From assembly GCF_030272615.1 (NCBI RefSeq), contig NC_081405.1, positions 471,996,008 to 472,054,007 on the forward strand: DNA of 58,000 nt, in the 5' to 3' direction. Both the position numbers and the translations under genes were made by a program. Below are positions 45,245-57,259 of this stretch, one piece after another (the stretch's first letter is position 1; each line of letters opens with the position of its first letter). The notes beneath the pieces were generated by a model, which had not been told where the DNA came from, ran no database searches, and worked only from the letters and a program-made list of their open reading frames with translations. Origin of the DNA: Cryptomeria japonica. Taxonomy: Eukaryota > Streptophyta > Pinopsida > Cupressales > Cupressaceae.

Positions 45245-46140
45245 AATCAACTTTGCTTGGGCATACGCAGATATGCCTAGGATTGATCCACAATTATCAT
45301 GCATCACTTGTCTATGGCTCCAAGAGCTAAACCGGTTAAGAAAAAACTACGAAAGATGAATCCACATGTGGCACTCATGGTCAAAGCTGAACTAAAGAAA
45401 CTATTAGATGTCGGATTCATCTGACCCATCGACTATGCAAAATGGATTTCCAACATCATACCAGTTTCAAAACCAGATGGCAATATCAAAATATGCACAA
45501 ATTTTAGAGATGTCAACAACGCCTATTGAAAGGATGACTTTCCTTTACCCAGTATTGACATCATTGTAGACCTCACAGCAGGCCATGCAATATTGTCACT
45601 AATGGATGGTTTTTCAGGATATAACCAAATCAAGATCGCTCCAGAGGATCAAGATAAAACAACATTCACCTGTCCTTGGGGAACATATTGTTGGAATGTC
45701 ATGCCTTTTGGCTTGAAGAATGCAGGAGCAACTTATCAACGAGCAATGACAACAATATTTCATGATATGATGTATACCTTCATGGAAGACTATGTGGATT
45801 ATTTACTAGCTAAATCCTTCACTAGAGTGGAACATCTAAGCATCTTAGAAAAGATTTTTGAACGATTGGAAAAATTCCAAGTCAGGCTCAACCCTAAGAA
45901 GTGTGTCTTCGAGGTTACATCAAGTAAATTGTTAGGCTACATAGTCTCAGAAAAGGGAATTGAAGTGGATCCAGCAAAGGTATAAGCCATTATGGAGATG
46001 CCCCCACCGAAGAACATCAACCAACTTAGGTCGCTACAAGGATAACTCCAATCAATTAGGCGATTCATTACTCAACTAGCAGATAAGAGTCTCCTATTTA
46101 ATCATTTACTACATAAAAATGTACCGTTCAGATAGGAAGC
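45245..46140 (+). pseudogene. Gypsy-1 reverse transcriptase
   Basis: After a frameshift near 45300, one frame holds KKLLDVGFI*PIDYAKWISN, SLMDGFSGYNQIKIAPED (first catalytic Asp), MPFGLKNAGATYQRAM and EDYVDYLLAKS at 45788-45820. The catalytic pair should be YVDD; the second Asp is Tyr, so the polymerase is dead. Stops in this part: TGA 45422, TGA 45527, TAA 45983, TAA 46043, TAG 46134. Confidence 0.92.
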
Positions 46141-47240
46141 CAAGTGTGCCAAATCCTTCTATCAAATCAAGCAATATTTGATGAACCCACTAGTTCTGGT
46201 ACCACCGATAGTAGGAAAGCCACTTATTCTCTACATTTCAACAACATATAAATCTCTGGGGGCACTGTTAGCACAAGAAGATCAACAAGGCAAGGAACGA
46301 GCAATATACTACATCAGCAGGACATTGAACGACTATGAGCTAAATTACACCTTTATTGAGAAAGCCTGTTTAGCTGTGGTCTTCGCCTCTCAAAAATTCT
46401 GCCACTACATGCTAGCTCACACAATTAAGCTAGTTGCAAAAAATAATCCTCTCAAATATTTACTTAGCAAGGCAGCTCTTATAGGCCAATTGGCTAAATG
46501 GGTCATGATACTCAGTGAATTTGATATCCACTATACAGAGTGAAGAGCTATCAAGGGACAAGTAATAGCAGATCAACTAGCAGAAGCGCCACTACCGGGA
46601 AAACAAACTATGGAGATTGAATTTCTAGACAGGGACATTCTTGCTATCTCTACCAAACAATGGACCCTATACTTTGACAGATCCTACACATAGCATGGTT
46701 CACGTGCTAGCATTCTATTCATCACTCCTGAAGGATACACTATACCAAGATCATATAGGCTTATGTTCCCATGCACAAATAATGTGGCTGAATATGACGC
46801 ATTGGTTATAGGCATCAAAATGGCCGTAGAATGGAAAATCACAGAGTTAAAGGTCTACAGAGACTCACAATTAGTCGTCAATCAAATCAATAATGACTAT
46901 CAGATAAAGGATGACAAGCTGCTACCCTATAAGTGAATAGTGGATGACTTCAAGCAATATTTTGCACACATCACCTTCGAGCAAATACCAAGATTGAACA
47001 ACAAAACAGCCGATGCAATGGCTACTATCGCTTCATTACTACAAATTCCAGAACAACAGAGTCGTTACGAGTTTCTGGTAGAGCAACTATTCTCCCCAAC
47101 CTATGACCACTCAGAATCCCAGGTTATCTACGCCTTAACTAGTTCAGACTCCCACTTATATGGAATGACATATGAGTATCTTAAGACCAATATCCTATCC
47201 ATTGACTTGTCCCGAAACCAAAAATGTAACTTTATTTGAC
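46141..47240 (+). pseudogene. Gypsy-1 RNase H plus second (archaeal-type) RNase H
   Basis: First RNase H: YISTTYKSLGALLAQ, RAIYYISRTLNDYELNYTF, EKACLAVVFASQKFCHYML (46178-46543). Second RNase H: WTLYFDRSYT*HGSRASI (normally DGS; here DRS), NNVAEYDALVIGIKMA, YRDSQLVVNQIN (about 46655-46910). The tandem pair is the hallmark of Tat elements. Stops: TGA 46541, TAG 46691, TGA 46934, TGA 47237, each one transition from Arg, Gln or Trp codons. Confidence 0.88.
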
Positions 47241-48421
47241 AAGCTGCCCGTTATACCCTTACTGCTGATACTTTGTACTGTCAAGGTCTAGATGGTACTC
47301 TTCTTCATTGCCTTGATCATAATGAATCTGACTCTGCTTTACATGAGCTTCATGAAGGTATTTGTGGCACACATTCCAGTGGTTCTACTCTTTCTAAAAG
47401 GATTCTAAGGATGGGATACTACTGGCCTACAATGGAAAAAGATTCTTATCACTTTGCAAAAAAGTGTCCTATATGCCAGATCCATGGCAATCTTATACAT
47501 GCACCAGCATAGGAATTGCAGCCATTCACAACATCCTGGCCCTTTTGTCAGTGGGGACTAGACTTAGCCAGAAAAATTCATCCTTCATCTTCAAATGGAC
47601 ACAAATTCATTATAACTGCAACAGAGTACTTTACCAAGTGGATTGAAGCAGTCCCCATGACCATAGTGACTGGGAAACAAATTGCCTCTTTTATCCTTAA
47701 TTATCTAATCTGCAGATATGGTATTCCTAGTTCCATCATCACTGATAATGGATGACCTTTCAAAAACTAAGATGTCCAAGAACTATGTGAAAAATTCAAA
47801 ATACAACATCGTTTCTCTACACCATACTATCCCTAGGGAAATGGTCAAGCAGAAGCATCCAACAAGACAATATTGAAAATCCTAAAGAAAATAGTGAATG
47901 ATGCAGGCAAAGATTGGCATGTGTAGCTTAATCCAACACTTTGGGCATACAAAACTAGCATCCACACACCTACAGGAGCAACACCATACTCATTGGTATA
48001 TGGATCAGAAGCTATTTTACCCCTGGAAGTAGAAATTCCATCTCTCAGAGTCTCTATGAAAGGCTTAATCTTAGATGAAGAGTATCGAGTTAACCGACTG
48101 CAAGAACTTGAACTATTAGATGAAAGACATCAACATGCTTATACTCATCTCAAAGCATATTAGCAATGCATGTGTAGAAGCTACAACCACAAGGTAATTC
48201 CCAGGAATTTTAAAACTGGTGACCTAGTACTCAAGGAAAATCCTAGAAATCAGCAAGATCGGGAAAAGAAAGGGAAATTTGAACCTAACTGGTTAGGTCC
48301 CTATGTCATCATATCAGTCTATGGATCAGGTACTTATCAGCTAACAACTTCAGAAGGAGATGTGCTCGACGAACCAACTAACAACATCCATCTGAAGAAA
48401 TACTACACTTGGGTAGTCTAA
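47241..48421 (+). pseudogene. Gypsy-1 integrase
   Basis: HHCC zinc domain (HELHEGICGTHSSG, YYWPTMEKDSYHFAKKCPIC at about 47340-47485). Core: QWGLDLARKI (first Asp), SSIITDNG (second Asp), GNGQAEASNKTI (Glu); all three are present. The C-terminal part has FKTGDLVLKENPRN and KFEPNWLGPYVI, ending in TAA at 48419. Stops: TAG 47510, TGA 47753, TAA 47768, TAG 47834, TAG 47924, TAG 48161. No frameshift. Confidence 0.92.
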
Positions 48422-49880
48422 TGCACGGAAAAAGTCAAAAAAAATAAAATCAAGAAAAAGTACATAACAAGGTATAATAAAAGCAACTGGTGAAAACTTG
48501 GTAACGAGCGCTATTGTGAAAGAACAGCTCCTCTATCTATATCCATATCCTTATCTCCGCAGTAAAGCACTATCAACCATCACCCGACATTTTATCACAA
48601 ATATCCATTCAGGACATACTTAGCATAGTCACTATCCTGATCTATCCATCTAGCCTTTCACCACATCTCACCATGGCTTGGCAATCACTATACATACCCG
48701 CATCAAGAGGTACACTCAGATAGGGACAATAACCATCAAAAACTTGCAGCATGTTCAAACCGTCAAGACTATTCGCAAAACTCAGAACATCATATCCAAC
48801 AACCAAAGGCTCACAAAAATCACAACGCAAAACATTGATCGATCAAACAAAGAATAACAAAAGAAATACGATGGATGATTTTTTGAAGTATCACATGTTG
48901 CATTTTGCATAAAGTTTTGACTATTCTTGCATTTAAACATTTTGAATTATTGGATTCTCTATATTTTCTCCACAATGCTTCAAAGCTAGAGAAACATCAG
49001 GAAACTCCAATATTTTTTTTAGTCTTCTGTTTGCGAGGCGATCATTTGTACTATGTAAATACTTGTCTCGAGATGTGATTCACAACACATCACTGAAGAC
49101 ATGATTCCACTTTACGCATATAAATGGTTTAATCTTGTCTGTTTATACGTAATCCACACTCAGGTCATCCTGGTTCAATTATACCTTGATGCTTGTGCTA
49201 TCTTGCAAAATCAAACATCATGTAAATTTTTCTCAGGTCATCATGATTCAATTATACCATTATGCTTGTATAAATTTCAACATAATCCAAGATCAATCAA
49301 GGATCAATGATGATATATATATCGAAAGAAAATAACATGTGGCTATATCGGATGGCAAATATAGAATGAGGATGCTCAAAAACAATTAGTTGCATATCAT
49401 TTTACAATTAGTTGCATATCATGTTACAATTAGTTGCATATCATTTTACAATTAGTTGCATATTAAGATACATCTCACAACATATCATATCATACATCTC
49501 ATTTTCAAGATACATCTCATAACAATCATGCATTCACATCACATACATCTATCTAGGCATTGCATCATCATAGAATAAGCACAAGCATATAAAAAGCATA
49601 AATCCATAACACATCACATGATCAAAGAAAATGGTGTCATATATATATATATATATCTCAACAAATGATCAATATACAATATTTGTCATGTCTATGCCCA
49701 GTACAACAAAAACAATGATAAAAAATACAATGGAGACAACGTCTCTCAAGTGTGACTATCTCCTGAAGGAGATGGTCTCGCCACAGATGTACCAACCCCT
49801 AGATCTCCAGGTGGATCCTATCTATGAGGCCCTGTCACGCCTCTGCTCTCTGACCGTGACCCAGTCTCTCAAGATCAACT
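48422..49880 (+). other. Gypsy-1 tail between pol and the antisense gene
   Basis: Non-coding. It contains a 76-bp-spaced direct repeat (GGTTCAATTATACCTTGATGCTTGT at about 49170 and a close match near 49246), a 22-bp tandem repeat (49383-49470) and a short (TA)n at 49640. Confidence 0.6.
49383..49470. repeat. 22-bp tandem repeat, four copies
   Basis: CAATTAGTTGCATATCATTT-like units start at 49383, 49405, 49427 and 49449, exactly 22 bp apart and nearly identical, so recently amplified. Confidence 0.9.
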
Positions 49881-51406
49881 AGATCTCGACTGTGTAAAAC
49901 TCTGCACTTGGCACTCCCTAGGCACCGCATCCTCATAATGGCGTCGCTAGTACTCCACCCCCTTGGCTCTCAAAGCCATCTCTCTCAAGGTGTCTCTCAT
50001 CGGACCACTTGCTGCCACTCTCTGCAAGCTCGCTACAAGCTCCTCCGCTTGACCCCGCCGCTCTATCTCAGTATCACACTCTGTGGTTAGCTGTGTAATT
50101 TGACGCTGCTGTGCCAACATCTATGCCTGCAATTGTTGCATTGACAACTACAACGATCTAATCATGGCTTCCTCCAAATTGTCGGGATCCGCTCCTCCTC
50201 TCCAGCTCTAATTGCCAAACCCCCTCCCTCATCTGCCTCCTCATCATCATCATATGCTGGAATCATCTTCGCTGGATCCGATATCCAGGCTACTGCCTGT
50301 ACTGTGAAGAGTCCTGCAAACTCGTGAGTCATCCCTGCATCCACGATCTCAGGGGCAGAATCCCAAATCTGGCTAGCTAACTGAACAAACTCATCTATGA
50401 CCATCATGTTGTCAATCGTAGGACCCCAATCTGGGATATCCTGTCTCCGTCGAGCATATAGACATGCTCCCTGTGGAATGCCCTGCTGCCGCCCATACTG
50501 TCGCAGCACCCGACTATGCAAAAATCTCTCTATAACAAAGGGCATCCACCCTATCAGATATCAAGATATGAAGACATATGGCATCTCCATCCCATCCTTC
50601 GCCCAAACCTCACAACCTGTATATGGTCGCCAGATGACTGTATCAATGTCATCCAACACTCTCCTCCAATGCTCTAGTTTGCCCAGCTTACACTGGACAA
50701 CTAAACCTCTGTACCCGTATGCATAAGTGCATCCAACAGGCCTATCTCTATCTACCAATGGCCTCGCTGCGGGAATATGCTCCCATGCCCATACCTGGAG
50801 AAGTGTCACGCCAGCTGATAGACTATCGTATCCAAGGTACACTACCTCATGAAGATCCCTGTATAGATGGGCCAACATAGCCGATCCCCATCCAAAATGA
50901 CACTCCTGTGTCACCATGTCCTCCAGCACTAACCCCCATCCAACGTAAAATCCCTTCGACCTATGGTTGGGACATAGAAAACCACCAATGAAACCTGCTA
51001 GAACTGATGGCAAGGGAGCATAATCCAAATCCAAAAACTCCTGCCATGGGATCTCATATCCACAAACAGTATCATCCTAAAAAATTTGACGCAATGCCTC
51101 GGTCCCTCCCTCCTCTGTCTGCTCATACGGTAGCAGTGCACCTACTACAGGAATCCGTAGAATCCAGTAGCAATCCTCAGGTGTCATTGTCATCTCACCT
51201 GTAGCTAAGTGAAAGGTGTTCGTGTCGCTATGCCATCTCTCTGCCAACACTGTCAACAAACCCCGATTTACAATAAACCGAGGCATCTCTAGCAAAGAGG
51301 TCAAGCCACAACTATCAATAATATCCCTGTCTCCCTGTGTCAATTGTGGTATCAATGACCATGGTCTCGAAAATCGCTCACGTGACTACACTACACCAAG
51401 ACGCTC
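49880..51406 (-). pseudogene. Antisense plant mobile domain (PMD) gene carried by Gypsy-1
   Basis: On the minus strand one frame runs from about 51406 to 50162. It has SRPWSLIPQL, RFIVNRGLLTVLAERWHS, TNTFHLATGEMTMTPEDCYW, GFIGGFLCPN, MLAHLYRDLHEVVYLGYDSL and GVTLLQVWAWEHIPAARP, the conserved course of the PMD (aminotransferase-like, MAIN-type) domain. Only two stops interrupt it after 51385: TAG at 51077 and TGA at 50561, both one transition from Gln/Arg codons. A frameshift near 50200 leads to a C-terminal Gln-rich, probably coiled-coil part (QQRQITQLTTECDTEIERRG, to about 49880). MAIN/MAIL1 are nuclear proteins involved in silencing of repeats, and PMDs are known in Gypsy and MULE elements. 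A splice-acceptor-like TTTGACAG precedes the frame. Confidence 0.85.
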
Positions 51407-51544
51407 CTGTCAAACACAATGCAAGTCCAATATCAGTTCCCTCATCAAAATATGGATATCAAAATCAAAATCAAAATCATCTCAAAAACTTGAAAACTTT
51501 GAACAAATATAAATCAAGTCTCACATCATATCATTCCATCAAAT

Positions 51545-51670
51545 CATATCAACTTGTAATACAACTCAATTTTCATAAACATATCAACTTGTAACACAAA
51601 TCGAGTTCCATATCAACTTGTAACACAAATCAAGTTCCATATCAGCTTGTAACACAACTCAAGCTCCACA
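51545..51670 (-). repeat. Repeats of an AACTTGATTTG...TGATATG unit
   Basis: Plus-strand CATATCAACTTGTAACACAA units occur near 51545, 51581, 51610 and 51639, about 30 bp apart. On the minus strand they read AACTTGATTTG...TTGATATG. This resembles the repeat upstream of PMD in Gypsy-2. Confidence 0.7.
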
Positions 51671-51937
51671 AATTCATATCAATCATATTCATATCCAAAA
51701 CTTGAAAAACTTTGGACACATTTAAATCAAGTTCCACAAAATATCCAAAATCATATCAAAATCACTATCAACTTGCAACATCGCAAAAACAAATCAAGTT
51801 GTATCAGAACTCATATTGGACATATCAAAGACAACAAACATAGAAACTGGCAAAAATTCCCTTATCCCGGCAAACCTGACATTACCTACAAAATTTTCTT
51901 ACTCACAAAATTCCACTTTACCATCAAAATTTCCTAT

Positions 51938-52394
51938 ATGCGCTAACCAATTCTATCCAAGTGCTAAACTATATCTCATGCGCTATGCTGTTTTGCCTAT
52001 GCGTTGCCTGACCAACCCTATGCGCTAAACAAACCATATGCGCTATCCTTTTCTTTGCATGCGCCCTCTAAAACACCCTATGCGCTCAAAACAGTCTATG
52101 CGCTAGCCTGTTTTGTCGATGCGCTGCAAATTTACCCCTATGCACTAGGTTACACCTACACGCTATCCTGCCCTCCTCATGCGACCTCCAACAAGCCCTA
52201 TGCACTAGGTTTTTCTTACGCACTATGCGACTTACCCTTTGCGCTATTCTATGCACCCAGTGCGCTAACCTAACTAGACATGCTACCCTAGCCTGCCTAT
52301 GCACTGGCCTAATATATTCGGATGCTACTCTATTAACTAGACCCTACGCGCTACGAATTTTTTGTATGCGCTACCCTTTCGACACAACGCGCTA
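51938..52394 (-). repeat. Antisense array 3: TAGCGCAT 8-mers in a 60-bp higher-order pattern
   Basis: On the plus strand the word reads ATGCGCTA. It starts at 51938, 51959, 51978, 51999, 52020, 52038, 52059, 52080, 52098, 52119, 52140, 52158, 52179, 52200, 52218, 52239, 52260, 52278, 52299, 52320, 52346, 52366 and 52387. From 52020 to 52320 the steps cycle 18, 21, 21 (60 bp in total) five times without error. It is the exact reverse complement of the leader word, so on the PMD strand it reads TAGCGCAT. Confidence 0.92.
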
Positions 52395-52598
52395 AAACGT
52401 AAAAACTGAATAGAAAATTCAAAAAAAAATACCAGAAATGACAAAATCAAAAATCCAAAAAGGGTCAAAAGTTTGACTTATGGGTGGTTCATATGCGGCG
52501 GGCCTCCAATACCTCCGCACGTGCTCGAATCGATGAGTAGAATATGGAATCGACATGTTGACTCTTCTCCAAAAATCACTCTCCAAAGTCACTTTTCC

Positions 52599-52607
52599 CC
52601 TTTTATA
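52599..52607 (-). promoter_or_regulatory. TATA box of the antisense PMD gene
   Basis: The minus strand reads CTCCCTATAAAAGGGGAAA, a strong plant-type TATA box. It points toward array 3 and PMD. It lies between the array and the PPT, in otherwise non-coding sequence. Confidence 0.6.
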
Positions 52608-52946
52608 GGGAGAATTGAAATTAGGATTTGGAGATGGGGCATCTAACTTGCTCACGGTCTCCATCTAACCCTAATAGACATCATTATCGGGAGATGAATC
52701 AAATAAACACATTCAACACACACCAAAATTCAAAATGCTATTATCCAAAACAATCCAAGAAATTTTTCAAAAAATTTGATTCATCTCACGAGGGGGCATT
52801 ATCAACATCATTTTATCAAATTTAGGGCATCGATTATCAAAACTAGGGCATGGCATATCTCAAAACGACATTAAAAAAAATTGATTGATGATAAATCACA
52901 ACGATACATCATTTTCTTTGAATTAACATGTGCACACACGTCACTT

Positions 52947-52961
52947 CAAAGAGGGGAAAAA
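52947..52961 (+). other. Gypsy-1 polypurine tract
   Basis: CAAAGAGGGGAAAAA immediately before TGTAGACATA, the 3' LTR start. This is the usual Tat/Athila-type PPT form. Confidence 0.88.
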
Positions 52962-55688
<2,727 letters not shown>

Positions 55689-55756
55689 TTTGCCCGTCTT
55701 TGAATCAATGTGCGAGCAACTCGTTGGTTCAAAGAATAGTTGATGTCTAGGAGATA

Positions 55757-56292
55757 CCAATTCTGAACTTGATTGATCAAGAACCAAATGAAGAGCAAGG
55801 TGTTTAGCTTGATTTGAAGCGATGAAACTAAACAGAGTTGATTAAAGCGATACCGATCCCAAACTTGATTGAACTAGGACCGACGAAGAGCAAAGATACC
55901 AAACTTGAACTTGATTGATCAAGAAGCGAATCTTACTGATCTAGGACTTGATTGAGCTAGACACAGTGAGCAAAGATAAAATCTATCTTGAACTTGATGG
56001 ATCAAGACACAATGAGTGAAGATAAACTGTCCAACTTGATTTGATGCGATGAAACTGAACACCTGGTTAGATTGAGCGTGTGATCAAAGATACTCTTTAA
56101 ACTTTTGATTGAATTTAAATGAATAACCGGCTTGATGAAAAGCGATGAAACTGATTAACTTTAAGAGACTTATTCAGATGAAGGCAATATCAACTTGATT
56201 TGAAGTGATGAAATTGATATGCCCCTAGCGATTGATTCGACTGAGATGAACAAGGAATCTCAACTTGATATGAAGCGATGAAGCTGAGATGC
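55757..56292 (+). repeat. Degenerate CTTGATTTGAAGCGATGAAACTGA repeats
   Basis: Copies near 55807, 56033, 56130, 56192 and 56262 share CTTGAT..GAAGCGATGAAACTGA. Shorter ACTTGATTGATCAAG words lie between. The last two copies are each followed by GATATGCCCC or GAGATGCCCC. They lie between the Gypsy-2 PPT and PMD. Confidence 0.75.
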
Positions 56293-56894
56293 CCCTTGGC
56301 AATAAGAATTTGTTTGATTTTCTTTATTTGAAAATATTTTTGCTCTTTTGATGAAGATTTGAAAAATTTCTCGACATTTGAAGATGTGAGGTCATGAGGT
56401 CACAAGTATGCCCCCTCGGGAGCGAAATCGAAAGATAACGAGGGTACATGATTTTAGGCAATTGTTGGTAATGATAGTTATTTGAGCACAAAGATTGAGT
56501 CAGAGGAATATGTGAATATTTAGCGATGATTGATGTGGAATGGAGCACTAAGTTGATTTGAAGAATTGAGAAATTGAGGAGAGCACTAAGTGGTTCAAGC
56601 TGTGCAAAATTGACTAGAAGAATGATCTCAGATTTCAATTTTGATTTCGATTGCCAAAATGGAATCAAGACGGGTAAATTAGCCAAGGGTACAATTTTCA
56701 TGTCCATCGGAGGAAGTTGAAAAATTAGGGTTTGGGTGCACCGATTCAGGAGCACTGATTCGAGCGCCATAGACGTCATAACGACCTCAGAATTATGAGC
56801 CAACGGTGAGTGACTAATCTTATGCATGTTTATGTCATCAATTTTGAATTTTTGCTTTTTTATTCATTTAAAAATTTGGTTCATGTCATTTTGT
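56293..56894. other. Gypsy-2 spacer before the 8-mer array
   Basis: Non-coding. TATGCCCCCTCGGGAGCG at about 56408 is close to (reverse complement of) the CGAGGGGGCAT words found in Gypsy-1 at about 52790 and, less exactly, 40452. I see no clear TATA box for the plus-strand PMD. Confidence 0.45.
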
Positions 56895-57251
56895 CATGCG
56901 AGACCATACTGTGTCTCGTACGAAAAATTGTCTTTTAGTATTTTATCGTTTGAGGCCATTAGTTTTGTCATTCGAGACATCCCCGTCTATCATATGAATG
57001 TTTCTTAGAAGACCATTTTATCCTGTGGGTGTATGTGTTTTGTTGTATAGGAGTCTTTTGTTGTGCTATAGCTATTCCTGACTCGTACAAGTTTCTGCCT
57101 ACACTGTTTAATGTCATATGAAAAATAGTGAGCATTTTTAAGGGTCAAAACATGAAAATTTGATTTTGCAATTGATGTATTTTGATTTGCATGATGTTTA
57201 AGTTATTTTGTAGCAAAATTTGAATGACTTTTTGATACTCTATCGTTTGAT
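56895..57251 (+). repeat. Array of YRTNYGAR 8-mers, about 22-bp spacing
   Basis: CATGCGAG 56895, CGTACGAA 56917, CGTTTGAG 56947, CATTCGAG 56969 and CATATGAA 56991. Weaker words follow at 57022 and 57044, then CGTACAAG 57084, CATATGAA 57115 and CGTTTGAT 57244. Steps are 22, 30, 22, 22, then mixed. It ends eight bases before the presumed splice acceptor of PMD. Confidence 0.6.
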
Positions 57252-57259
57252 TCTTGCAG

